Made by a program: the position numbers and the translations under genes. Of a stretch of DNA of 64,000 nucleotides, positions 45,730 to 54,021 are shown piece by piece; the first letter of the stretch is position 1; every line of letters starts with the position of its first letter. The notes beneath the pieces are model-generated. The model was not told the DNA's origin. It saw nothing but the letters and a program-made list of their open reading frames with translations, and searched no databases. Origin of the DNA: Paraprevotella clara YIT 11840 (lineage in GTDB: Bacteria; Bacteroidota; Bacteroidia; Bacteroidales; Bacteroidaceae); contig NZ_JH376591.1 in the NCBI RefSeq assembly GCF_000233955.1, positions 124,001 to 188,000 of the forward strand. Direction: 5' to 3'.

Positions 45730-48147
45730 ATGAGAAATACTTTATTAAAGCCGATTCTTAGCTTATCGGTATTGATGGGAGCTGGTGGATACTTCACGCA
45801 AGGATATGCGGAGGATATTGTGATTGTGGACGGTTTGTGGAAAATTTCATATATCGAAAACGACCACGCTTTCCGGGTGAATGTTTTAAATGAGGACGGT
45901 TCGGCTCGAAAATGTCTTTTCACGCGTTCCGCTTCAGAAGCGGTCTACGACAATGTGGCGGGAGAGTCGCGTACTGTGACGCCTGCATCTTTTGCCGACA
46001 TAAAACAGACCGAGGAAAAGGTAAATGACGAGTTCGGGACAGGGACCAGTTATACGTTTACCTTTACCCGTCCGGACAACGGGGACGACGTGCAGATGGT
46101 GCAGCGGTTTTGTGTATATGAAGAAAACGACTTTTTAATTACAGACTTGTCCATAGAGGGGGACGAGGCTATACGTTCCAATTATCTGGCTCCGGTATCG
46201 GTCAGTCAGATGTATGTCCTCTTCTCCGAAAGTGAAGACAACCGTATGCTTAAAGTGCCTTTCGACAATGACGGCTGGACACGTTATAATAAGTATAAGA
46301 TGAACACTTCGATGACTTCCTACGAAGTGACGGCCTGGTTCAATGGAGAAACCAAGGAGGGGATAGTAATCGGTGCGGTAGACCATGACCATTGGAAGAA
46401 CGCCATATCGGTAGAAGCTTCGGACAATGGGCGGGTCAATGTCTTGAAAGTCTATTCCGGTGCTTCTACGTCGGAGACGCGGGACGTCTTGCCTCACGGT
46501 AAGCTGAAAGGGCCTAAAATATCATCAGCCCGTATGTTTGTCGGTTTTGCAGACGATTGGCGTACGGGCATGGAGACTTTTGCCCGTGCCAATACGATGG
46601 TCCAGCCGATGCGTGATACGTGGGATAAGGGAACGCCTTTCGGTTGGCAAAGTTGGGGCGTACTGGAAAAAAAGAATTCTTTCGACGCGGATGTGGAAAT
46701 AGCGGATTATTATCATGAGGTCTTGAAACCTAATGGTTTCGTGAACAGTCAAGGCATGCAAATAATCGGTATAGACTCTTGGGACAATCTGTCAACCGAT
46801 GAGAGGATAAAGTTGTGCAAGGAAGGCGGAGAAAACGGTCAGACGGTGGGATTGTATTTCACTCCGTTCTCTTGGTGGTGGGGATGGAGCGACAAAATGG
46901 GAAGCACCCAGTACACGGCAGAAGACTGTTTCCTGAAAGTGAACGGTGAACCTTATAGTCTGGGAGGAGCCATATGTCTGGACCCGACCCATCCGGGCAC
47001 GAAATCATGGATTTCTACCCGTATTCAGGAAATGAAGAAGCAAGGATTCCGGTTCCTGAAACTGGATTTTACCAGTCACGGTATGGTGCAGGCTGATTCT
47101 TATTATGCAAAAGGCGTGACGACGGCCATGGAAGCCTATAATAATGGGTTGAGCTATCTGACGAAGGTGGTCGATGAGGGAGACGAGCCGATGTTCCTTT
47201 CTTTCTCCATTTCGCCTCTTTTCCCTTATCATTACGGGAATTCCCGCCGTGTAGGGTGTGACACATGGGCTGATATCGGTCAGACGGAGTACTGTATGAA
47301 TGCCATTTCCGGCGGTTGGTGGACCGACTTGCTTTATCAGTATAATGACCCGGATCACTTGGTCATGGTCGGTAGCGGGGGCTGGGGAAGTCCTAAAAAC
47401 TGTACGTTGGGAGAGAACCGTGCCCGTTTCACGAGCGGGGCGGTAACCGGAATGATGATGGTGGCGGACAATTTCGCCTTGAATGATGATTCGGGAAATG
47501 GAGATGCAGCCTTGTCGCGTGCCCGTGCGCAAGAAATCATGATGAATAAGGATATCAATGAGATGGCCGATTTAGGACGCTCGTTCATGCCTGTGTATGG
47601 ACATAAGGAGCATAACGGGAATGCGGATGCGGCGGAAACCTGCTTTATGCATCATACGGAGGAATACCTGTATGTGGCCGTATTTAATTATACCGACGGG
47701 GAGTCGTCCGGAAGTATTCCTTTGTCCGGCCTCGATATCGCTCTTGGAGACTTCGATACGGTGAAGGAACTGTGGAGTGGTGAAACTGTGGTTGTGGACG
47801 GTGAGGAACTTTCTTACAAGGTGCCGGCAAAAGATGTGAAAGTGTTCCGTTTTCATAAGAAACCCGGATCCGGGATTGCGGATGCCATGTCGGAGGGAGG
47901 TAAGGATGCCCGGTTGGACGTGCATATTCTGCCTGGAAGTAACGGTGGATTGGAAATGAATATAGATTCTTCGGCTCCATTGAGAAAAATAGATGTTTTC
48001 GATCTTCAGGGACGGTTGCTGAAGTCTCAGAATGTACGGGGATTATATAATGCTTGCGTGGCATTATCTCCGGTGAAAGGGCTGCTGTTGTTGCGTGCCT
48101 GTCTGCAAGAAGGGCAGGTGCTGTTGGCCAAAGCTATGGTTCATTGA
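45730..48147 (+). CDS. Clan GH-D (GH27/GH36-like) alpha-galactosidase-type enzyme with C-terminal sorting-like tail (GH-D 3)
   Basis: This 805-residue exported paralogue of the two block A enzymes has a signal peptide ending near GYAE. The N-terminal supersandwich has RSNYLAPVSVS and NRMLKVPFDNDGW. The barrel has GTPFGWQSWGVL, GIDSWDN, nucleophile Asp446 in FLKLDFTSHG, likely acid/base Asp511 in VGCDTWAD, and QYNDPDHLVMVG. The C-terminal 75 residues (RKIDVFDLQGRLLKS...) resemble the sorting-like tail of GH-D 1. It is the last gene of block B and is convergent with the acyltransferase gene. It shares GH-D 1's tail and GH-D 2's intact SxDxWD motif. Confidence 0.83.
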   Translation: MRNTLLKPILSLSVLMGAGGYFTQGYAEDIVIVDGLWKISYIENDHAFRVNVLNEDGSARKCLFTRSASEAVYDNVAGESRTVTPASFADIKQTEEKVNDEFGTGTSYTFTFTRPDNGDDVQMVQRFCVYEENDFLITDLSIEGDEAIRSNYLAPVSVSQMYVLFSESEDNRMLKVPFDNDGWTRYNKYKMNTSMTSYEVTAWFNGETKEGIVIGAVDHDHWKNAISVEASDNGRVNVLKVYSGASTSETRDVLPHGKLKGPKISSARMFVGFADDWRTGMETFARANTMVQPMRDTWDKGTPFGWQSWGVLEKKNSFDADVEIADYYHEVLKPNGFVNSQGMQIIGIDSWDNLSTDERIKLCKEGGENGQTVGLYFTPFSWWWGWSDKMGSTQYTAEDCFLKVNGEPYSLGGAICLDPTHPGTKSWISTRIQEMKKQGFRFLKLDFTSHGMVQADSYYAKGVTTAMEAYNNGLSYLTKVVDEGDEPMFLSFSISPLFPYHYGNSRRVGCDTWADIGQTEYCMNAISGGWWTDLLYQYNDPDHLVMVGSGGWGSPKNCTLGENRARFTSGAVTGMMMVADNFALNDDSGNGDAALSRARAQEIMMNKDINEMADLGRSFMPVYGHKEHNGNADAAETCFMHHTEEYLYVAVFNYTDGESSGSIPLSGLDIALGDFDTVKELWSGETVVVDGEELSYKVPAKDVKVFRFHKKPGSGIADAMSEGGKDARLDVHILPGSNGGLEMNIDSSAPLRKIDVFDLQGRLLKSQNVRGLYNACVALSPVKGLLLLRACLQEGQVLLAKAMVH

Positions 48148-48395
48148 GGGAAGAGAGGCGTATAAATGTTTAATATGCATCACCTTATGCTAAAATACGT
48201 GTTTTTGCTATTTTTTGCGCCATTTTTTCTATGTAATCTCCTAAATCTTTCCTTTCTTTGCATTGCAGTTAGTTAATATTGAGATTAGGTTAATGATTGG
48301 TTTAATAGGTATTTGATTTAAGGGGAAGATTGTTTTCAGGATTTTATAAACAATATTTTCGTAAGACCCTATTGAATGGCATTAAAAGAATTAAA

Positions 48396-48435
48396 AAAGG
48401 AGATGCGGCATTGCGCCGTATCTCCTTTGATTTTC
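48396..48435. terminator. Bidirectional terminator between convergent GH-D 3 and acyltransferase genes
   Basis: A 14-bp inverted repeat (AAAGGAGATGCGGC at 48396-48409 and GCCGTATCTCCTTT at 48415-48428) has one G-T pair. On the plus strand it is followed by GATTTTCTT; on the minus strand it is followed by TTTTTAATTCTTTT. The rest of the 303-base gap (48148-48450) is A+T-rich with no gene. Confidence 0.85.
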
Positions 48436-48450
48436 TTATGGAGAGAATAT

Positions 48451-49545
48451 TTATCCTACAAGGTATTTCCCGAAAGGAAGCTTGGACAGCAGCCATGTGA
48501 TGAGGTTGCTCAATGCGAAGGTACAGAGGGTCAGCGTCAGGATGAACCAAGGTGTGCCCAGTTCCATGGCCTTCAGTATGTCGAAAAAGACGGAGTAGAG
48601 CACGATGATGTGCAGCAGGTAAACGCCATAACTCAGGCGCGACAACCGGTTGACGAAACCGTAGCACGGGGCTTTCTGCCCGGGGATGGCTTTGCACATC
48701 ATGAAAACGCCGAAAGTCATCAGTATGACGTTAGGGGAACAGTACAGCCACGTCAGTTCCACTTCCTGCACGAGTTCATGGGAGAACGAGCGGTAGTAGA
48801 ACGGGATTGCGGTAACAGCGTAACCTGCCAGAAAACAGAGCAGGCCGATGCCGAGGCTTCGCGAGGCATTCCAGTGCAGGTGGTGGCGGATGTAATGCGC
48901 CAATACCAGATAGCCGATGAAACCGGAGAAATACCAAAAGCTGTGGAACTCGTTCCAGTAGCATTCGCCGAACATGTCGCCTGCCCCGATTTCTTTTAAA
49001 TATGCAAGGAAGGACGATACAAACCATACGGCAAGGAAAGCGAGCTCAGCCTTTTTTCCGCTTTGCTTGAGCCAAGGAGACAGGACGGGCATGAACAGAT
49101 ATAGGCCGATGAGCATGTAAATGTACCATAGATGTCCGCTGTCGTCATTAAAGTTCCAGATGGGATGGAGCAGGCGCATGGGAAGCTCGGATGCAGGCAG
49201 GTCTCCCATCAGGACAGGCCAGAAGGCGTAGATGCACGACCATACGGCAAAAGGGACGAGCACGCGGATGAAACGCCGTTTGAAGAAAGTGGTGTTGTCA
49301 TCCTTCAGGGGCAACAGCAAGTAGGAAGAGGTCATTACGAATAATGGCACTGCTGCACGCATGATGCTGTCGATGATACTGATCCACAAACGGTCGCTCT
49401 CCGAAGCGCATTGCCATACGCCGCCCGGGCCGATGTAGAAAGAGTCGCAACTGTGCGTGGCAATGACCATCAGACAGGCTAGGACACGCAGATAATCGAG
49501 GAAAACGATGCGGGTGGTTTCCGCTCTTGTGGCATTGTGGTTCAT
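48451..49545 (-). CDS. Acyltransferase family 3 membrane protein (sugar O-acyltransferase type)
   Basis: This is a 364-residue integral membrane protein of the acyltransferase-3 (OafA/NolL-type) family, which adds acetyl or other acyl groups to surface sugars. The family start motif is present as FLDYLRVLACLMVIATHS, with the conserved His in the first membrane segment, followed by about ten hydrophobic segments. A second recognisable region is RRFIRVLVPFAVWSCIYAF, which holds the conserved Arg of the family. It is the last gene of the minus-strand group, 82 bases downstream of the propeller gene at 49628. Its target is likely the glycan made by the neighbouring transferases (inference). Confidence 0.9.
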   Translation of the reverse strand: MNHNATRAETTRIVFLDYLRVLACLMVIATHSCDSFYIGPGGVWQCASESDRLWISIIDSIMRAAVPLFVMTSSYLLLPLKDDNTTFFKRRFIRVLVPFAVWSCIYAFWPVLMGDLPASELPMRLLHPIWNFNDDSGHLWYIYMLIGLYLFMPVLSPWLKQSGKKAELAFLAVWFVSSFLAYLKEIGAGDMFGECYWNEFHSFWYFSGFIGYLVLAHYIRHHLHWNASRSLGIGLLCFLAGYAVTAIPFYYRSFSHELVQEVELTWLYCSPNVILMTFGVFMMCKAIPGQKAPCYGFVNRLSRLSYGVYLLHIIVLYSVFFDILKAMELGTPWFILTLTLCTFALSNLITWLLSKLPFGKYLVG

Positions 49546-49627
49546 GATTTATGGCTTTTAATGTGACAATGAAGCCCGTACCCGTCCGGAATGAACGGAT
49601 ACGGACCGTGTTCATAATGTTTGTTTC

Positions 49628-51340
49628 TTAGAATAAGACTTTTTCTTTGTACGTCCCTGCCGAAACCAGGAAAGTGCCGTGTGTCGGAAGCACTATCGTC
49701 TCGTTTGTGGTTCCGTGCGCGACGAGGCATCCGTCCGTGCCGTAGACTTTCACTTGTTCGTGTAACGGGCTTTTCACTTCTATATTGTGTCCGTTCTTGA
49801 TAATTTTAAACTGCTCGGGAAGGGATGCGGATGCTACCCTGGTGTCAACTTCCAAGGTGCATGTCCGGAAAGTGCTTCCGGCATACGACTGGTCCAGGGT
49901 TTGTACGCCTACGGTATATTTCCCGTCTCCGAAGGGTTTGATGCGGTAGGTCTTGACCCGGGAGGACAGCGAGGTTTGCAAGTCCGTGCCAACTTTGAGC
50001 TTTCCGGTGTTCCGGTTTGCGGGGATGAGGCAGTACGTTTCTCCGGTCGTTTCGTTCCGGACGAACAGGTTGTAACGCAAGGCCGAAACCGGCGATTCGT
50101 TGTCCGAACCGTCTCCCCAACGGATAACCAGTTCGGCACTTTGCATTTCTGCCGATACATCGCCCGGGGCATCCGGGAATGTATTACCTTTCAACCCGTT
50201 CTTTTCCGGTTTGTTCTCGTAGACGCGCAACGGGGAGGAGTAACAGGCTGGTGCGTTGGCGTCGCGTGTCCCGATGTAGCCGCCCACGATGATATCCATA
50301 TTGCCGTCTCCGTTCCAATCTCCCATATTGATACCGCCGTCTTGGTTCACGGGAACGATGGGGTAGGAGGTGTCCATGGTGAACTTTCCTTCCTCGTTTT
50401 GGTAATAAATCCGGTTACGGAATCCGCTGCCGTCGCTCGGTTCACCATTGATAATCATGTCCATCCGTCCGTCTGCATTGAAATCCGCCACGAGAGGATT
50501 GGCACGGCTTACGCCGAGAATGCCGCTTTCCGTTTCCGGGACGTGGCGGAAAGACAGATGTCCGGAACCGTCTGTCGTATTATAATAGATGGGAGCCAGA
50601 CAGACCCAGTTGTCGCCGTTTCCGGTGCTGATGATGTCCAGTGTCCCGTCTCCGTTGATGTCTGCCAAGGTGGATTGTCCTTGGAATGCTCCGGTGAGAT
50701 TGTCGGGCGTGAGGTCGGCAAAACTCCCGTTTTGTTGGTTGATGTAGGTCTTCAAGGCCGTGGAAGTCTTGTCACTGTAGCCGGAGTACTCGATATCCAG
50801 CCAACCGTCGTTATTCAAATCTCCGAACATGACCGAACCGTTGGTGGCAGCTTCAAAGTCGATTTCCTGACGGATGAAGCGCCCCGTCCCTTTGTCGTTG
50901 AGATACAAATCGATGTGCCGTCCGTTTTGGTTGCTCATGATGAGCACGTCCGTGTAGCCGTCGTGATTGAAATCCCCTGTGGAAATCGGATTGTAGAAAC
51001 CTTCGTCGCGGCGTTGCAGGAAACCGGCGTCCGGTACGCGTTCAAAACGGAAGTCTTCATCGGCACCCAAGTTGTGGTAGAGCGTGACGAACTTGATGTC
51101 TCCGCTGATATTCCAGTCTCCTCCCTGCCCCATAATCAGCAAGTCGAGGTTTTCGTCATTGTCGAAATCGAAGAACACGGCATTCGTGTAAGTCGTGGGT
51201 TGCAGGAAACTATATTTTTCCAACGTGAATGTGCCTTCGTTGTTGGGACGTGCCAGAATGGCCAGTTCATCCCATACGTGGGCTATGGCGGGTAATCCCA
51301 TTACCCATGCCATCATTCCGATAAACCATTGCTTTTTCAT
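49628..51340 (-). CDS. Secreted FG-GAP/VCBS propeller protein with Fn3-like domain and sorting-like tail (minus-strand copy)
   Basis: This 570-residue relative of the propeller proteins in blocks A and B is shorter because it lacks the charged insertions. The signal peptide ends near AIAH. Loops are DFDNDENLD, DFNHDGYTD, DLNNDGWLD, DINGDGTLD, DFNADGRMD and DWNGDGNMD. The Fn3-like region has LVIRWGDGSDNESPVSAL and the tail is VKVYGTDGCLVAHGTTNETI ... GTFLVSAGTYKEKVLF. It starts six bases after the GH43 stop, so the two are co-transcribed. The GH43 link supports a carbohydrate role for this propeller family. Confidence 0.87.
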   Translation of the reverse strand: MKKQWFIGMMAWVMGLPAIAHVWDELAILARPNNEGTFTLEKYSFLQPTTYTNAVFFDFDNDENLDLLIMGQGGDWNISGDIKFVTLYHNLGADEDFRFERVPDAGFLQRRDEGFYNPISTGDFNHDGYTDVLIMSNQNGRHIDLYLNDKGTGRFIRQEIDFEAATNGSVMFGDLNNDGWLDIEYSGYSDKTSTALKTYINQQNGSFADLTPDNLTGAFQGQSTLADINGDGTLDIISTGNGDNWVCLAPIYYNTTDGSGHLSFRHVPETESGILGVSRANPLVADFNADGRMDMIINGEPSDGSGFRNRIYYQNEEGKFTMDTSYPIVPVNQDGGINMGDWNGDGNMDIIVGGYIGTRDANAPACYSSPLRVYENKPEKNGLKGNTFPDAPGDVSAEMQSAELVIRWGDGSDNESPVSALRYNLFVRNETTGETYCLIPANRNTGKLKVGTDLQTSLSSRVKTYRIKPFGDGKYTVGVQTLDQSYAGSTFRTCTLEVDTRVASASLPEQFKIIKNGHNIEVKSPLHEQVKVYGTDGCLVAHGTTNETIVLPTHGTFLVSAGTYKEKVLF

Positions 51341-51346
51341 GTCTTT

Positions 51347-53110
51347 TTATTTTGTCTGGGTGGACGTAAGCCCGCCGGGGCCGTCGAACAAATAAGTAAA
51401 CTCATCGAAATAAACCGTGCCGGAGGTCTCCTGCGTATTGTAGCTGTACAGGCCGATACGGCTGCCTTTCCAGTCGCCTGAACCGGATTCGAACGTGTCG
51501 CCGAACTCAATGAATGTTTCGTTGTTCACGCTGTAATAGAATTTATGTTTGTTGTTCACTGCGTCGATTTCCAGACGGATATAGATGCCCTTGTTCATGA
51601 CCGAGGATATATTGAAAGAGGTGGTTTTGGCAGTCCCGTCCGTTTCCATGTAAAGCCGGGGAGTAGCCGTTCCGTCCTTGTCTTCCATGATGATACCGCC
51701 GCCCACGAATTTGTTGCCGATACATTCTATACCGGCCCGTCCGCCGGGCGTCAGTTGCGCGAAGTCTATTTTTACGGTGACCACGCCTTTGTATCCCATG
51801 GTCTTTTGCGTAAACTGGTTGAAGGCCGTGCGCAGTTTCTCTGCCTTTTGCGATTTGATGGCCAGCCAGCCCGGTTTTTCCGTCAGCGACCAGTATTCAT
51901 CGTGCGGGTTATGGTTGAATTGCCATTGCAATCCCAACTCCTTAGCTTCGAAGTCGTCGCTGGCTTGCGGAGCATAGGCTTTCGTTTCCACACCGGTGGA
52001 AGGCTTGCGGCAGACTTTCATGGGCTCGCCGATGCCGTTCTTGTCGTAGTCCGTACCCATTTCAGGGAATCCGTCTTTCCAAGTGACGGGTTGGAGGTGT
52101 ACTACGCGTCCCTGCGGTTCGGTGGACTGGAAGTGGTAGAACCACCATTCCCCCTCGGGCGTGTCGACCAAGGCACCTTGATGCGGCCCGTTCACTTTGG
52201 TCGAGCCCATTTCCAGTACGCGTTTCTGTTCGTAAGGACCGTAGATATTTTTGGAACGCATCACAGTCTGCCATCCCGTACCCACTCCGCCTTCCGGGAT
52301 GCTGATGTAGTAATATCCGTCTTTGAGGAACAGTTTCGTACCTTCGGCTGTCGGGCCTTCGTACACTTTCCGGCCATTGTCGAGCAATGTCTTGCCGTCC
52401 GCGCTCATTTTATGGATGATGATGGGGCCTCCGCCCAACTGGCTTCGTCCGATGTAGGCTTGCCCGTCTTCGTCCCATAATGGGCACGGGTCTTCCCAGC
52501 CCGATACATTCTTTACTTGGTAGAGCGGACTCCACGGGCCTGCCGGGTCGGTGGCCGTGGACATGAACAGCCCTTCGTTCGGCGTACATACGTACATCCA
52601 GAATTTGCCGTCGTGATAACGTAAGGCCGGTGCCCAACTTCCATTGCCGTATTTGTCCATGCCCGAATAGCCGTCTAAATCCATCCGGTCGAAGATACGG
52701 CCTATGATTTTCCAGTTCACCATGTCGTCGGATTCCAGAATGTTCATGCCCATGAAGTGGAACTCCGAACATGTCATGTAGTATTTGCGGCCCACGCGGA
52801 TGACATCAGGGTCTGAATAGTCGCCGTTCAGTATCGGGTTGGCAAACGTCCCGTCTCCCAAGTCGCCCCAGCGTGTGTCTGTGTACCATCCCGAGGATCC
52901 GCCTAAATCCTGTCCTCCCGAGAACAGCCCCATGCGTTCGCTGTCCGTGTAAGCTCCCATGACAGGGCGTGCCCGGTGTTCCCCCGGGAAAAACTCCTGT
53001 ACGGATTCTTCCCCTTGTCCTACTTTCTCAAACGCTGTCATTTGCTGTGCCGTGAGCGGCATGAAAGCCAAGTTGCAGCACAATAAAGAAAATGCGATTG
53101 TATTTTTCAT
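51347..53110 (-). CDS. Glycoside hydrolase family 43 (arabinofuranosidase/xylosidase type), exported
   Basis: This is a 587-residue GH43 enzyme; I start at 53110 because MKN there opens a clean signal peptide ending LTAQ, and the upstream extension is not signal-like. The five-bladed propeller has all three catalytic acids: Asp100 (general base) in NGDYSDPDVI, Asp207 (pKa modulator) in GWEDPCPLWDEDG, and Glu256 (acid) in PTAEGTKL. A C-terminal beta-sandwich (about 400-580) is like the accessory domain common in exo-acting members. An unusual segment of about 60 residues lies between the signal and the propeller. Family members cleave alpha-L-arabinofuranosides, beta-xylosides or beta-galactans; the exact activity cannot be told here. 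Confidence 0.92.
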   Translation of the reverse strand: MKNTIAFSLLCCNLAFMPLTAQQMTAFEKVGQGEESVQEFFPGEHRARPVMGAYTDSERMGLFSGGQDLGGSSGWYTDTRWGDLGDGTFANPILNGDYSDPDVIRVGRKYYMTCSEFHFMGMNILESDDMVNWKIIGRIFDRMDLDGYSGMDKYGNGSWAPALRYHDGKFWMYVCTPNEGLFMSTATDPAGPWSPLYQVKNVSGWEDPCPLWDEDGQAYIGRSQLGGGPIIIHKMSADGKTLLDNGRKVYEGPTAEGTKLFLKDGYYYISIPEGGVGTGWQTVMRSKNIYGPYEQKRVLEMGSTKVNGPHQGALVDTPEGEWWFYHFQSTEPQGRVVHLQPVTWKDGFPEMGTDYDKNGIGEPMKVCRKPSTGVETKAYAPQASDDFEAKELGLQWQFNHNPHDEYWSLTEKPGWLAIKSQKAEKLRTAFNQFTQKTMGYKGVVTVKIDFAQLTPGGRAGIECIGNKFVGGGIIMEDKDGTATPRLYMETDGTAKTTSFNISSVMNKGIYIRLEIDAVNNKHKFYYSVNNETFIEFGDTFESGSGDWKGSRIGLYSYNTQETSGTVYFDEFTYLFDGPGGLTSTQTK

Positions 53111-53139
53111 GCGTTGATAATAATTTATGAATGAATGCA

Positions 53140-53147
53140 CAAAAATA
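53140..53147 (-). promoter_or_regulatory. Candidate -7 element upstream of GH43
   Basis: Read on the minus strand, TATTTTTG matches TAnnTTTG and lies about 30 bases before the GH43 start, in the 99-base gap to the glycosyltransferase gene. No TTG is present 19-21 bases upstream, so confidence is low. Confidence 0.35.
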
Positions 53148-53209
53148 CAATCAAGAGCCGGGGCGTACTATTACAAATACGTCATAAAATGTAAGGTTGG
53201 CATCTATCC

Positions 53210-54001
53210 TTATCTTTTCAGGGCGGCTCGGATAACGAACCAACCGTGTTGGATGAGGGTAGTCGTCCAACCGAAGTGTGAGGCCATGATGCGGAAACGT
53301 TCCCGCAGTGATTCCTGATGGTGCTGTGTGGTCAGTCCTTCACTCAGGTAATCGGTAAGGATAAGCCTTGTGTTATATATCGGTTGTTTGATACGTTCCG
53401 CCCGTTTCAACAAACGTATGCACCAGTCGTAGTCGGCAGAAAAGCGAAAGTTCAGGTCGTAAAGTTCCTGCCGGGCCAAATCCGTTCGTACATAAAACGA
53501 TTGGTGGCAAACCAACATGCCGTGTCGGAACTTTTTCCAGGTCAGTTGTTTCGGTGCTTGCAGACGGCGGTGGCGGATGAAGCGTCCTTGCCCGTCCACC
53601 CAATCCGTTTCGCCGTAGAGGATGGCGGGGAGAGAAGCGTTCATGTCTATATGGCCGAAAACCTGTTGTAAGGTGTCAGGGCTGTGCAACCGGTCGCCGG
53701 CATTCAGGAAGACGATATAGTCTCCGGTGGCATGTTCCAGAGCCTTGTTCATCGCGTCGTAAAGTCCTTTGTCCGGTTCGCGGACGACCCGGATGTCATG
53801 CGGGCATGTTTTACCCGTATTGGCATCCACGTACCGGTGAATCAGTTCCATGGTCTGGTCTTTGGAACATCCGTCGATAATCAGATGTTCGATATGGGAG
53901 AAAGTCTGGGATGCCACGCTTTCCAAGGTGCATGGCAGTGTCTTTTCCGCATTGTAGGTGACTGTGGCAATGGTGACGGTTGGGAAAGGAACTTTGTTCA
54001 T
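53210..54001 (-). CDS. Glycosyltransferase family 2
   Basis: This 263-residue GT-A fold transferase has the nucleotide-binding start VTIATVTYNAEKTL, then EHLIIDGCSKDQT, REPDKGLYDAMNKAL and an FLNAGDR in the DxD position. The aromatic SADYDWCIRLLKRAE motif is typical of the subgroup that extends surface polysaccharides. There is no membrane segment, so it acts at the inner face of the inner membrane. It follows the GT4 gene at 54022 by 20 bases, so the two are in one operon. Confidence 0.92.
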   Translation of the reverse strand: MNKVPFPTVTIATVTYNAEKTLPCTLESVASQTFSHIEHLIIDGCSKDQTMELIHRYVDANTGKTCPHDIRVVREPDKGLYDAMNKALEHATGDYIVFLNAGDRLHSPDTLQQVFGHIDMNASLPAILYGETDWVDGQGRFIRHRRLQAPKQLTWKKFRHGMLVCHQSFYVRTDLARQELYDLNFRFSADYDWCIRLLKRAERIKQPIYNTRLILTDYLSEGLTTQHHQESLRERFRIMASHFGWTTTLIQHGWFVIRAALKR

Positions 54002-54021
54002 GTCTTTTGTGTGAGCTGGGT

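Noticed and set aside
49787-51295. 502-codon plus-strand open frame opposite the minus-strand propeller gene
   Set aside because: The minus strand has repeated calcium loops, a signal peptide and a tail; the plus frame has no recognisable feature.
51545-52480. 311-codon plus-strand open frame opposite GH43
   Set aside because: The GH43 gene has all three catalytic acids on the minus strand; the opposite frame is a shadow.
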